A stretch of 33,483 bases of DNA from Planctomycetia bacterium (GCA_005789645.1 SXXH01000260.1:1-33483); one strand, 5' to 3'. Positions 1-7,827 are shown, counted from the stretch's first letter. Made by a program: numbers and translations. Notes: generated by a model from the letters alone, not told the origin.

Positions 1-506
1 ATGCAAGCACCATCTTTCTTCCCTACCTGGAGCGGATGGATCGGAGCACCTTGTGCATCGCCACGCCGGATACCGGAGGTACGAAGCGGGCAAACAGCTA
101 CGCAAAGGCCATGGGGGTAGATATGGCCATCTGCTACAAGCAGCGGAAGGTCGCGAACCAGGTCGAGCACATGACCGTCATCGGGGAGGTCGAAGGGAAG
201 GATGTGGTGCTGGTGGACGACATGTGCGACACAGCCGGCACCCTGACGAAGGCGGCATCCCTGATGATGCAGCACGGCGCGCGAAGTGTCCGGGCGATGT
301 GCACCCACGCCGTGCTCAGTGGCCCGGCGTACGAGCGCATCGAGGAAAGTGCCCTCGTGGAAATGATTGTTACAGACAGCATTCCGCTCGACCGGTCGCA
401 GCCATGCGGGAAAATCCGCGTGTTGCCGGTGCACGAGATGTTTGGCCAAGTGCTTACCTGCCTGATGGAAAACCGTTCCATCAGCTCAAGTTTAGAAATC
501 CATTAA
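1..506 (+). CDS. prs: ribose-phosphate pyrophosphokinase, C-terminal part (5' end outside window)
   Basis: The open frame enters at the window edge (codons from base 3) and ends with TAA at 504-506, so only about the last 167 residues are present. PRPP synthetase makes phosphoribosyl pyrophosphate from ribose-5-phosphate and ATP in the cytoplasm. Visible family marks are FLPYLE near the edge, TPDTGGTKRA, the CYKQRK segment, and the PRPP-binding loop VDDMCDTAGTL at about bases 215-250, which is the signature of the phosphoribosyltransferase-like fold. The end is ordinary for the family. It lies nine bases before the L25 gene, the prs-rplY pairing seen in Bacteroidota and Firmicutes. Base composition is lower in GC than everything after about 990, so this gene probably belongs to a different source genome from most of the window. 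Confidence 0.93.
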   Translation, partial: ASTIFLPYLERMDRSTLCIATPDTGGTKRANSYAKAMGVDMAICYKQRKVANQVEHMTVIGEVEGKDVVLVDDMCDTAGTLTKAASLMMQHGARSVRAMCTHAVLSGPAYERIEESALVEMIVTDSIPLDRSQPCGKIRVLPVHEMFGQVLTCLMENRSISSSLEIH

Positions 507-515
507 ACCCGCGTT

Positions 516-987
516 ATGAAAATTGCATCATTGAGCGGCTCCCCCCGTGGGAGCGTAGGGAAAAAAGATGCGAGCGAGCTGCGCAAGAGCGAACGGATCC
601 CCGGGGTGCTCTACGGACTCGGTCAGCAGCATCACTTCCATGTCGCTGAACTCGAACTGCACCGCCTGGTGTACAATCCGGAGGTGTTCCGCCTTCAGTT
701 CGGCCTTGACGGCAAGGTCCACGACTGCATCTTCAAGGAAGTGCAGTTTCACCCGGTGACGGACAAAATCATCCACATCGACTTGCTCGAGCTGGACGAA
801 ACCAAACCGGTGCGGGTAGAGCTGCCGCTGCGAACCACGGGCACGTCCCCGGGTGTGATGGCCGGTGGTCGCCTCGAGCTGCAGTACCGCCGGGTGCCGG
901 TGAGCGGGTTGCCGAAGGACTTGCCGGACTTCATTGCTCTCGACATTTCGCACCTGGAAATCGGTCAGAACGTGCGCGTTCGTGACC
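516..987 (+). pseudogene. rplY: 50S ribosomal protein L25/Ctc, broken at the 3' end
   Basis: The ATG at 516 starts a clear L25/Ctc protein, which binds 5S rRNA. KKDASELRKSERIPGVLYG, FKEVQFHPVTDKIIHIDLLEL and PGVMAGGRLE are typical of the TL5/Ctc form. Similarity runs to LEIGQNVRVRDL (about base 989) and then stops. The expected last ~30 residues of the C-terminal beta domain are missing; the frame runs on to 1232 but encodes only the out-of-frame reading of an APS kinase end and then intergenic DNA. The break coincides with a rise in GC content. It is therefore either a truncated gene at a recombination point or, more likely, half of a chimeric contig. The gene is probably intact in its real genome. 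Confidence 0.85.
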
Positions 988-1164
988 TTCAAGGGGCTCT
1001 ACAAGAAGGCGCGAGCAGGCGAGATCCCGGCCTTCACGGGCGTGTCCGACCCCTACGAGCCGCCGTTCGCGCCCGAGGTGGTGGTCAAGACCGGCGAGGA
1101 GTCGATCGAGCAGTCGGCCGCCAAGGTGCTGGCGCACCTCGCCGCCATCGGCGTCATCGTCTGA
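985..1164 (+). pseudogene. cysC: adenylyl-sulfate kinase (APS kinase), C-terminal fragment
   Basis: From about base 988, one frame away from L25, the sequence reads FKGLYKKARAGEIPAFTG followed by DPYEPPFAPE, and ends with TGA at 1162-1164. This is the C-terminal quarter of APS kinase (CysC or the CysC domain of CysNC), which phosphorylates adenylylsulfate to PAPS in sulfate assimilation. The KGLY(K/A)KAR lid-loop motif and the xxFTGxxDPYEPP stretch are diagnostic. The Walker A and catalytic N-terminal parts are absent because the upstream sequence switches to L25. Its GC-rich codon use matches the rest of the window, so this fragment is the true left end of the main contig. It is convergent with the next gene, whose stop is 36 bases away. 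Confidence 0.85.
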
Positions 1165-1200
1165 CCGCGAGTCGCTGTCAGGAAAACTTGACGATGTGCG

Positions 1201-2862
1201 TCAGTCGCCGTCTGCTTCGTCGCGGCGGATGAAGTCGGCCGGCGAGGGGCTCGAGGACGAGGCCGTCGTCGTGCGCGTCGTTGTCGGCGTCCCGCCCGAG
1301 AGGCGCGCGCGCCACAGGCCGCGCAGGTCCGGCAGCTCGAGGCGCGCGTCGGCCGGCACCAGCAACGAGCCGCGCACGCCGCCGTCGATGCGCAGGCGCA
1401 GCGCGGCGCCGGCGAGCTCCCTGGGCAGGTCCAGCACGAGACCGCGCTCCGCCGGCGCGATGGGATCGCCGAAGGCCTCCAGCGCCGGGCCGAGCTGCAA
1501 TCCGGTGCTGGCGCGCCCGCTGCAGGTGGTCCACCCCAGCAGCGCTCCGCGCTCGAGCAAGTGTCGCGGCGCGCACCAACGACCAGTCCCGTCGCCGCGC
1601 ACGCGCCCCGCGACGCCGATCGACGCGACGAGGCCCAGCCGGCCGGCCGCATGCGCGTCGAGGTCGTAGTCCTCGGCGCTCTTCTTCCAACGGTCCAGGG
1701 CGCGCCACGCGAGATGGTCGGGGCCATCGCATCCAGGTCGGCCGGCGAGCAGGTCGCAGGTGGGTCGCCCGAGCAAGAGCCGCGCGACGCGCAGCCTGCC
1801 GACGGGAAGGTCCACGATGGCGTGCTTGCCGCGTTGGCGCACGCCGTCGAGGTAGGGCACCACGATGTGGCGCCCGCTCGGCAACTGGCTGAGCCAATGC
1901 TTGTCGCCGCGCGCGAGGCGCAACGGCTCGAAGGTCCACCAAGGCACGGCGAGTTGGGTGTCGCTCGGGCCGCCCTTGGCGACCGAAGGCACGACGACGA
2001 CGACGAGTTCCGCGTCGCCAAAGTCGCCCTCCACCGACACCTCGACATGCGCGCCGGGCACGAGCTCGACCACCTTGTCGAGTTGCGTCGACGACTCGGG
2101 CTCGACCTGCAACGTGAAGCCTTGGCGCGCGTACTCGCCGTGGCTCGCCTCGCACCACGCCTTGCCTAGCGCTGCTTGCTCGAGGCGCGCGCGTCCATCG
2201 GCGTCGGTGGTCAGCTCGCGTCCGTCGAGGCGCAACTGCACGCCCTCGACCGGGTTCTTCAAGTGGTCGAGCACGCGCACGATCGCAGTACCGCTGGTTC
2301 TGAAATCGACCTCGAAGTGCTCCGGGACCGGGCCGGAGTTCGAAAGCTCGACCATGCGTTCGGCGACGTGCGCTCCGGCTTCGACGCGCACGACTACGCG
2401 ACCGGGATTGAGGTCATGCACCTCGAAGGACCCGTCATCGCCGATCGCGACGCGGCGTCCGGCGTCCACGCCCGAGCGCAGCGTCAGGGTCGCGCGCGCG
2501 CCGGGCGCCAGGACGCGGCCGTGCATGCTGCAGGTCGCCGAAGCGTCGAACGCAGGCGGCGGTCCGGCCGGCGGCGGGGAAGCAGCGGCTCCGTCGAGCG
2601 CCACGCTCGTCAGCGCCAGTTCCCATGCGCAATCCTGCGGCGCGGGCGCGGCCATGCGCGTCCGCGCGCCGACAGCGAAGGCCTCGTCGTGCTGCGTCAA
2701 GGCCACGCCGCCGCCGGACGCCGCGGTCGGTGCGTCGCTCGGCGGTGCATCGACGACGAAGACCGGCGCGCTCGTCCGCGGCTCGGCCAAGCGCGGCCAA
2801 GTCAACCAAGCGACTGCGCCCAACACAGGCATCAACACGCCCAGCATACTGCGCAGCTTCAT
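1201..2862 (-). CDS. membrane-anchored protein of unknown function with carboxypeptidase-regulatory-like repeats
   Basis: This 553-residue protein starts MKLRSMLGVLMPVLGAVAWL, an uncleaved anchor or signal sequence. A Pro/Ala-rich linker follows, then two or three beta-sandwich segments. The stretches around GRVLAPGARATLTLRSG, DDGSFEVHDLNPGRVVVRV and TTDADGRARLEQAALG resemble carboxypeptidase-regulatory-like (CarbopepD_reg) or Ig-like carrier domains common in planctomycete surface proteins. No catalytic motif is recognisable. The C-terminus is low-complexity (Thr/Ser run around TTTRTTTASSSS) and then acidic. It is the last gene of the minus-strand group, 46 bases after the SCO gene, so co-transcription with SCO is likely. 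No Shine-Dalgarno sequence is seen before the ATG at 2860-2862. Function unknown; an extracytoplasmic structural or binding role is inferred. Confidence 0.7.
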   Translation of the reverse strand: MKLRSMLGVLMPVLGAVAWLTWPRLAEPRTSAPVFVVDAPPSDAPTAASGGGVALTQHDEAFAVGARTRMAAPAPQDCAWELALTSVALDGAAASPPPAGPPPAFDASATCSMHGRVLAPGARATLTLRSGVDAGRRVAIGDDGSFEVHDLNPGRVVVRVEAGAHVAERMVELSNSGPVPEHFEVDFRTSGTAIVRVLDHLKNPVEGVQLRLDGRELTTDADGRARLEQAALGKAWCEASHGEYARQGFTLQVEPESSTQLDKVVELVPGAHVEVSVEGDFGDAELVVVVVPSVAKGGPSDTQLAVPWWTFEPLRLARGDKHWLSQLPSGRHIVVPYLDGVRQRGKHAIVDLPVGRLRVARLLLGRPTCDLLAGRPGCDGPDHLAWRALDRWKKSAEDYDLDAHAAGRLGLVASIGVAGRVRGDGTGRWCAPRHLLERGALLGWTTCSGRASTGLQLGPALEAFGDPIAPAERGLVLDLPRELAGAALRLRIDGGVRGSLLVPADARLELPDLRGLWRARLSGGTPTTTRTTTASSSSPSPADFIRRDEADGD

Positions 2863-2908
2863 GGTCGTGGATTCATCGCGGTCGGGATGCGTGCGACACG
2901 CGCGCGGT

Positions 2909-3610
2909 TCAGCTGTCGGAGCGGCGTTCCAGCAGCCGCAATCGGCGCAGCACAGCCTCCGAGAGGCGACGCGGATCGATCAGCACCGGCGTGACCGCCC
3001 ATGTGTCGAGCCGATCGTCTCCGTAGACGAGCGTGCCCGCATGCTGGTTCTTGTCGCGATCGACTTCCGGATCGGGGTCCCAGAGGCCCATGCTCTTCCT
3101 GATGGCCGTGATGTCCTCTTCGCGGCCGGTGCAATAGATCCAGTCGGGCTTGTTCGGTTCCTCGACGATGCCGTAGCGCTCGCGCATTTCGCGCAAGGCC
3201 GCGGGCGTGTCGTTCTCGGGGTCGATGCTGATGGAGACCATCAGCACGTCCTTGCCGACTCGTTGGGCGATCTGGTCGCGAACCTGCACGAGGTTCGCCG
3301 TGTTCTTGGGTCAAATGCCCGTGCAACTGGTGTACATGAAGTTCAACAGCACGGCCCGGTCGCGGACCAGGTCGGTGCGGAACTTCACGATTCGTTCGTC
3401 GTGAGTGGTCAGCTCGACGTCGGCGAAGCGATCGGCGCGGCGCTCGCCGGCCGGCATGGGCGTCACCAGCGTGGCGCGCGTGCTTTCGTCGAGCACCAAG
3501 GGCGACATGGAGGCTTGTCCGACGCCTTCGATCGGCTCCGCGGACTTGGGTGTCGCGCAGGCGGCGAAGAAGAGCAGCGCGGAGGTGGAGAGGAGCTTCG
3601 TGTGGCGCAT
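2909..3610 (-). CDS. SCO1/SenC-family copper chaperone with in-frame UGA in the CxxxC motif (candidate selenoprotein)
   Basis: Read through the UGA at 3313-3311, this is a complete 233-residue SCO protein. The chosen ATG (3608-3610) gives a lipoprotein signal, MRHTKLLSTSALLFFAAC, with lipobox FAAC, so it would be anchored in a membrane facing the periplasm. The thioredoxin-like core shows LLNFMYTSC, then T-G-I-UGA-P-K-N-T-A-N-L, then SISIDPENDTP. The family motif is CxxxCP, with both cysteines and a distal His binding copper. Here C96 is present, the second Cys (residue 100) is UGA, and the candidate His is H190 in QHAGTLVYG. Related MCO-associated SCO proteins read CTGICP at this place. Without readthrough the product is a 99-residue stub lacking the metal site. 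It sits downstream of two multicopper oxidases, fitting copper delivery to them. The alternative is a nonsense mutation or base error of a TGC/TGT codon. Confidence 0.8.
3278..3313 (-). promoter_or_regulatory. candidate bacterial SECIS: in-frame UGA plus downstream hairpin
   Basis: On the SCO mRNA the UGA (3313-3311) is followed after 12 bases by GCGAACCU (3298-3291), loop CGUGC (3290-3286) and AGGUUCGC (3285-3278). The stem is a perfect 8 bp. The loop begins 21 bases after UGA and its second base is G, followed by U. This agrees with the published bacterial SECIS consensus: apical loop roughly 16-37 bases after UGA, with a G among the first two loop bases. The hairpin is inside codons for ANLVQVRD, as expected for a bacterial element that must also be coding. 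Chance pairing in GC-rich DNA cannot be excluded, and there is no bulged U as in E. coli fdhF. Confidence 0.5.
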
Positions 3611-3764
3611 GATGGTGCTCGGGGTCGTCGAGGAGGAATGTCGACGCTCCCCGCCCGTGAACCATAGCCCATCGGGCATGGAATGGGCCCGCGCGATGGC
3701 CGCCTTGGTCGCTTGGCCGGAAGTTCGTTCCAGTCGCGCGCCAAGGCGGCCGCCAAACCGCTCG

Positions 3765-5453
3765 TCAGGGGAAGAACGCGCCGATCGGCGTCGGTTCGGG
3801 CGCGGGGGTCGAGCGCGGATCGAAGGCGAGCATCATGCGCATGTCCTCGTGTTCCACCGCGTGGCAGTGGAACACGAACGGACCCTGGAAGGTGCGGAAG
3901 CGGAGCTTCGTCTCGACCACGTCGTTGGGGCCGAGGATGGAGATGTCGTTCTTGAAGCGTTCCCAGCTGCGTGGCGCCTTGCCGTTGTGGCGCACGATCT
4001 GGTGGTGCTCGAGGTGCACATGCACGGGATGCCACCAGCCGCCCGAGCCGTTCTCGAAGATCCAGCGCTCGGCCGTGCCCAGGAGCGGCGTGGCCTCCGC
4101 CTGCATCTCGTCGAAGAACTTGTCGTTGATCTTCCAAGCGCCGTTCGAGCGATGGAATCGGAAGCGGCGCGTGGCGACGACCTCGGAATCGGCGATCTCG
4201 CGGTAGGGACGCAGCGGCGTGCCGACCACGACGGCGACGTCGTTCTGCACCGGCGGACCAACGACATCGAAGCGCAGCAGCGGCATGGGCGAGTCGAGCA
4301 GCCTGGGACGATCCCAGTCGCCATCGGGGCCGCGGCCGCTGTCTTGCTCGAGGTGGTTGCGCAGGAACACCGTGTCGGGGGCGTTGCGGAAGTCGATGAT
4401 CACGTCGGCGCGCTTGCCGGGCGACAAGAGGATCTCGCTGGCGGCCTGCGCGGCCGGCAACAACACGCCATCGTTGCCGATGCGCACCATCGTGCCCGCC
4501 GACAACCGCAGCAAGTAGTAGCGCGCGTTGGCGCCGTCGAGGAAGCGGAAGCGGTACTTGCGGCGTTCGACGCGCAATCGCGGTTGCGCGATGCCGTTGA
4601 CGGTCTCGATGTCGCCCAGGTACCCGTCGTGGTCGAGCGGATCGAAGTAGATCGTGCCGTCTGCGCGCAAGCGCCTGTCGGCGAAGCACAGCGGGACGTC
4701 CTGGTCGCCCGAGGGCAACACGCGGTCGGCGATCATCTGCGCTTCGAGCTCGTCGCACGCGAGGTAGAAGCCCGCCAAGCCCATGATCACGTTGTGCGCC
4801 GCGATGTCCATCGCGTGGTCGTGGTACCAGTTGGTCGACGAGCAGTCGCCGATGTCCACGCTGCCGTCCGGCAGGGTGGGCGCGAAGTTGGGGTAGTAGT
4901 AGTCGCGCGCCTCGCCTGGCTCGATGTAGAAGTTCGGGTAGCCGTCGGAGTGCGCCGGCGTGTGCCCGCCGTGCAGGTGCACGCTGGTCGGATGGTGCAG
5001 GCTGTTCTTGAAGCGCACCACGAACGGCTCGCCCAGCTTGCAGTGGAAGGTGGGTCCAGGCGCGATGCCGTCGTAGCCCCAGATGGGCGTTTGCACGCCG
5101 GGGATGATCTCCGACAGTCCTTCGCGTTGCTCGATCTCGTACAAGCACAAGGGATGCCGCTGCCACTGCGCGGGCCGTGTGCTGAACTCGGGCGCGATGC
5201 CGTGCAGGCAGTCGCCGGGGGTGAACGGCAGACCGGTGATCGGCAGGGCCCCCGCCAAGCGCGACGCCGGTTGCTTCACAGGTGGAAGCGGCAGATCGCG
5301 CGTGAACGGGGTGAAGGTGAAGGGGGAAGGCGGGCCCCCGTCGAGGGGGCGTGTGGCAGGAGACGCCGCGGGCACGACCCTGGACAGTCCGAGCAGCGAG
5401 CCCAGACCCAAGGCCATGCTCACGCTGCGCCGCGTGGGCATGTGATGTTGCAT
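3765..5453 (-). CDS. multicopper oxidase (CotA/bilirubin-oxidase type), Tat-exported, copy 1
   Basis: This 562-residue laccase-like protein has three cupredoxin domains and would oxidise a substrate at the type-1 copper while reducing O2 to water at the trinuclear centre. All copper-ligand motifs are present: SVHLHG (H159, H161), NWYHDH (H211, H213), HPVHVH (H475, H478, H480) and HCHAVEHEDMRM (H529, C530, H531, H535, axial M540). The axial Met and HCHxxEHED signature place it with CotA/bilirubin oxidase. The N-terminus MPTRRSVSMALGLGSLLGL is a twin-arginine signal. The ATG at 5451-5453 was chosen; 5439-5441 is equally possible, and neither has a Shine-Dalgarno sequence. It is a close paralogue of the next upstream gene. 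The SCO gene follows 154 bases downstream. The physiological substrate (phenolic, Mn(II), Cu(I) or other) cannot be told from sequence. Confidence 0.93.
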   Translation of the reverse strand: MQHHMPTRRSVSMALGLGSLLGLSRVVPAASPATRPLDGGPPSPFTFTPFTRDLPLPPVKQPASRLAGALPITGLPFTPGDCLHGIAPEFSTRPAQWQRHPLCLYEIEQREGLSEIIPGVQTPIWGYDGIAPGPTFHCKLGEPFVVRFKNSLHHPTSVHLHGGHTPAHSDGYPNFYIEPGEARDYYYPNFAPTLPDGSVDIGDCSSTNWYHDHAMDIAAHNVIMGLAGFYLACDELEAQMIADRVLPSGDQDVPLCFADRRLRADGTIYFDPLDHDGYLGDIETVNGIAQPRLRVERRKYRFRFLDGANARYYLLRLSAGTMVRIGNDGVLLPAAQAASEILLSPGKRADVIIDFRNAPDTVFLRNHLEQDSGRGPDGDWDRPRLLDSPMPLLRFDVVGPPVQNDVAVVVGTPLRPYREIADSEVVATRRFRFHRSNGAWKINDKFFDEMQAEATPLLGTAERWIFENGSGGWWHPVHVHLEHHQIVRHNGKAPRSWERFKNDISILGPNDVVETKLRFRTFQGPFVFHCHAVEHEDMRMMLAFDPRSTPAPEPTPIGAFFP

Positions 5454-5674
5454 TTGGGGAGGTGGAGATGAGTGGCCGTCCCATTCATGGGAAGAAGGGC
5501 CGGCGGGGAAATCCGTCGATGGGATGAAGGACTGCTTGGAACCCCAACCAAAGCGCAATTCTCTGTGTGCCCCATAGTGCAAGGGATGGGCAAGTCCTTC
5601 CCAGAACCGCCTGCGCGGGCAGTCAAGCAAGCCGGCGCGCGCTCGGACGGTGGCCAACAATGACGCAAAGCGAG

Positions 5675-5712
5675 GCGGGGCCGTCCTCCCCGGTCAGGGA
5701 GGACGGCCCCGC
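5675..5712 (-). terminator. strong hairpin between the two multicopper oxidase genes
   Basis: A 16-bp perfect stem (GCGGGGCCGTCCTCCC at 5675-5690 and its complement at 5697-5712) with a 6-base loop lies 33 bases after the stop of the upstream oxidase gene (5745). On the minus strand it is followed only by CTCGCTTTG, so the U-tract is weak. It may act as a terminator or as an mRNA 3'-end stabiliser. It implies that the downstream oxidase gene may be expressed separately, from the 5454-5674 spacer. Confidence 0.6.
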
Positions 5713-5744
5713 ATGGGACCGGACGCGAGCGGCCCGCGGACCCC

Positions 5745-7499
5745 TCAAGGGTAGTACGCCTGGATCGGTTGCGGCGCCTGCGTCGGCGAGACGCGCGGGT
5801 CGAAGACGAACATCATGCGCATGTCCTCGTGCTCCAAGTTGTGGCAGTGGAACACGAACGGACCGGTGAAGGTGCGGAAGCGCATGTGGATCTCGGCTGT
5901 GTCATTGGGGCCGAGGATGGCCACGTCGTTCTTGTGACGTTGGACGAGCGGGGGCAGTTGTCCGTTGAAGCGCACGATCTGGTGGGACTCCAAGTGAATG
6001 TGGATCGGGTGCCACCAGCCGCCGCCGCCGTTCTTCAAGATCCACTTCTCGGCGGTGCCCAAGGTGGGCGTGGCGTCGGCGCGGAACTCGTCGAAGAACT
6101 TGCCGTTGATCATCCACGCGCCGTTGGAGCGGTGGAAGAGGAACTCGCGCGTGGCGACGACGTCGGAAGCAGGGATGGGATGGCTGGGACGCAACGTCGT
6201 GCCGGGGGCCACGGTCGCGTCGTTGTCGACCGGCGCGCCCTCGACGATGAACTTGATCAGCGGCTGGCCGGGGTTGAGGCGTTGAGGGTTGGCGGAAGTG
6301 CCATGGGGCCCGCGACCGCTGTCCTGGCGCAGGACATTGACCAAGTACACCTCGTTGGGCGCATTGCGGAAGTCGACGATGACATCGGCGCGCTTGGCGG
6401 GGCTGAGCATCAGCTCGTTCGTCTCGACGGCCTGCGGCAGCAACCAGCTGTCGTTGCCGATCTGCGTGAAGTTGCCGGAGGTGAGCTTAAGCAGGTAGAA
6501 GCGCGCGTTGGCGCCGTCGAGGAAGCGCAGGCGGTACTTGCGGCGCTGGACGCGAATGAAGGGTTGGGCCACGCCGTTGGCGCATTGGATGTCGCCGAGG
6601 TACCCGTTGTGGTCGAGCGGATCGAAGAAGATCGTGCCGTTGGAGCGCAAGCGGCGGTCTTGCAGCACGATCGGGATGTCTTGCGCGTCCGAAGGCAGGA
6701 CATTGTCGGCGATGAGCTGTTCCTCGAGGTCGTCGGTGAACAGATGGAACCCGGCCAGTCCCATGATGCAGTTCTCGGCCGTCAGGTCCATGCCGTGGTC
6801 GTGGTACCACATCGTGGAGGGCGACTCGCTGTAGTCGAACTCGCCGCTGCCGTCGGCCTTGCGCGGCACGATGTTCGGGTAGTAGTAGTCGCGTTGCTGT
6901 CCGGGCGAGACGTAGAAGTTCGGATAGCCGTCGCCGTGCGCGGGCGTGTGGGCGCCATGCAGGTGCACGCTCGTCTCGTGGGGAATGTTGTTGGCGACGC
7001 GCACGACCATCGGTTGGCCGATGCGGCCACGGAACGTCGGGCCAGGATAGAGGCCGTCGTAGCCCCAGATCGGCGTCTGCACGCCCGGCAGGATCTCGGC
7101 GAAGCCGGGACGCTGGTCGAGCTCGTACAGATGCAGCGGACCGCGCTGCCAGTCGCTGGGATGGTTGAAGTACTCGGGCGCGATGCCGTGGTGCACGTTA
7201 CCCGGTTGCCACGGGAAGTTCGCGGCCGCGGGAGAGTTCGGATCGATGATGGCCACGGGAGCCTTCGTGCCAGGACGGGGCATCTCGCGCGTGAACGGCA
7301 CGAAGTTGAACGGGGACGAGGGCAGCGAGACGCCGTTGCCGTCGACGCCGCCACCGGGACCGCCACCGTTGCCGCGGCAGGCGCCACCCTGTTGACGCGC
7401 GCCGGCGGCGCCGGCCAAGCCGAACATGGCGCCGGCGCCGGCGAGGAGGTTGAAGCCGCGGCGCGAGAGGCCGGCTTCGTCGTTGCGGGACTTGCTCAT
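5745..7499 (-). CDS. multicopper oxidase (CotA/bilirubin-oxidase type), Tat-exported, copy 2
   Basis: This 584-residue paralogue of copy 1 aligns with it along its length, including long identical stretches such as GVQTPIWGYDG and DSGRGP. Ligand motifs are SVHLHG, MWYHDHG, HPIHIHL (H497, H500, H502) and HCHNLEHEDMRM (H551, C552, H553, H557, axial M562). The ATG at 7497-7499 gives MSKSRNDEAGLSRRGFNLLA, a twin-arginine signal with an Ala/Gly-rich h-region, followed by a Gly-rich linker (GGACRGNGGGPGGGVDGNG) not found in copy 1. The frame extends upstream to 7904, but that part is terminator and spacer sequence and has no signal-like start. No Shine-Dalgarno sequence precedes the ATG. Tandem duplication within the locus is the simplest origin; the differing N-terminal linkers suggest the copies are not recent. 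Confidence 0.93.
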   Translation of the reverse strand: MSKSRNDEAGLSRRGFNLLAGAGAMFGLAGAAGARQQGGACRGNGGGPGGGVDGNGVSLPSSPFNFVPFTREMPRPGTKAPVAIIDPNSPAAANFPWQPGNVHHGIAPEYFNHPSDWQRGPLHLYELDQRPGFAEILPGVQTPIWGYDGLYPGPTFRGRIGQPMVVRVANNIPHETSVHLHGAHTPAHGDGYPNFYVSPGQQRDYYYPNIVPRKADGSGEFDYSESPSTMWYHDHGMDLTAENCIMGLAGFHLFTDDLEEQLIADNVLPSDAQDIPIVLQDRRLRSNGTIFFDPLDHNGYLGDIQCANGVAQPFIRVQRRKYRLRFLDGANARFYLLKLTSGNFTQIGNDSWLLPQAVETNELMLSPAKRADVIVDFRNAPNEVYLVNVLRQDSGRGPHGTSANPQRLNPGQPLIKFIVEGAPVDNDATVAPGTTLRPSHPIPASDVVATREFLFHRSNGAWMINGKFFDEFRADATPTLGTAEKWILKNGGGGWWHPIHIHLESHQIVRFNGQLPPLVQRHKNDVAILGPNDTAEIHMRFRTFTGPFVFHCHNLEHEDMRMMFVFDPRVSPTQAPQPIQAYYP

Positions 7500-7550
7500 G
7501 GGAGTGGGAGTTGATTCGGGGGAGTCGGGGAGAGACGGGATGGGGTACGG

Positions 7551-7570
7551 GGGAAGTGGGTGGACTTCCC
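7551..7570. repeat. inverted repeat GGGAAGT-N6-ACTTCCC before multicopper oxidase copy 2
   Basis: A perfect 7+7 inverted repeat with a 6-base spacer lies 52 bases upstream of the oxidase ATG, a position suitable for an operator. A similar arrangement, GGAAGT-N7-ACTTCC, occurs at 24152-24170. A regulatory role is inferred only from symmetry and position. Confidence 0.4.
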
Positions 7571-7763
7571 GGACATGCGAACTCTCCCCCGGGGGCAAGG
7601 GCCGCGGGGGGCGGAATGTTGTCAAATTTCTTGGACAGCGACGGGCATGGAAAGGCGTTACTAGCCAGGCAGCGGCGGCTGTCGCGAACCCGGACGGAAC
7701 GTGGGAAGCGAATGCATGCAACGCCATTCGTTCCACTCGTCCGAACGCGCAGGAACGGCGGAA

Positions 7764-7804
7764 AAAGCAGGTGGCCGCCATCCTCGCGCGAGGATGGCGG
7801 CCAC
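7764..7804 (-). terminator. rho-independent terminator of the peroxidase/beta-helix gene
   Basis: A perfect 17-bp palindrome (GTGGCCGCCATCCTCGC at 7771-7787 and its complement at 7788-7804) is followed on the minus strand by CTGCTTTTTC. It starts 23 bases after the stop of the 7828-11733 gene. Hairpin plus U-tract is a classical intrinsic terminator and separates that gene from the oxidase gene downstream. Confidence 0.85.
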
Positions 7805-7827
7805 CGCCGTCTTGGATCTTGCGTCCC

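Larger units (their letters stand above)
7500..7827. other. intergenic stretch upstream of multicopper oxidase copy 2
   Basis: The 328-base gap has no credible gene. It holds an inverted repeat GGGAAGT-6-ACTTCCC (7551-7570), about 50 bases before the oxidase start, and the peroxidase-gene terminator at 7764-7804. On the minus strand a TTGACA (7625-7620) is visible, but no convincing -10 box lies 17 bases after it. Confidence 0.6.

Noticed and set aside
516-1232. The L25 frame stays open to 1232 as a 238-residue protein
   Set aside because: Residues after about 157 are the out-of-frame reading of the APS-kinase end and of intergenic DNA, with Arg/Gly-rich composition typical of GC-rich shadow frames.
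1201-1320. Possible frameshift near the 3' end of the 1201-2862 gene (Thr/Ser run)
   Set aside because: The alternative frame gives an acidic stretch but no recognisable homology, so there is no basis for claiming a shift.
2909-3610. Reading the SCO gene as two separate genes split at the UGA
   Set aside because: The fragments are in the same frame, join exactly at the conserved motif and make one normal-length SCO protein; the second fragment has no start of its own at the proper place.
7620-7625. TTGACA on the minus strand as a -35 box for multicopper oxidase copy 2
   Set aside because: No TATAAT-like sequence lies 16-18 bases downstream; a single hexamer is not enough.
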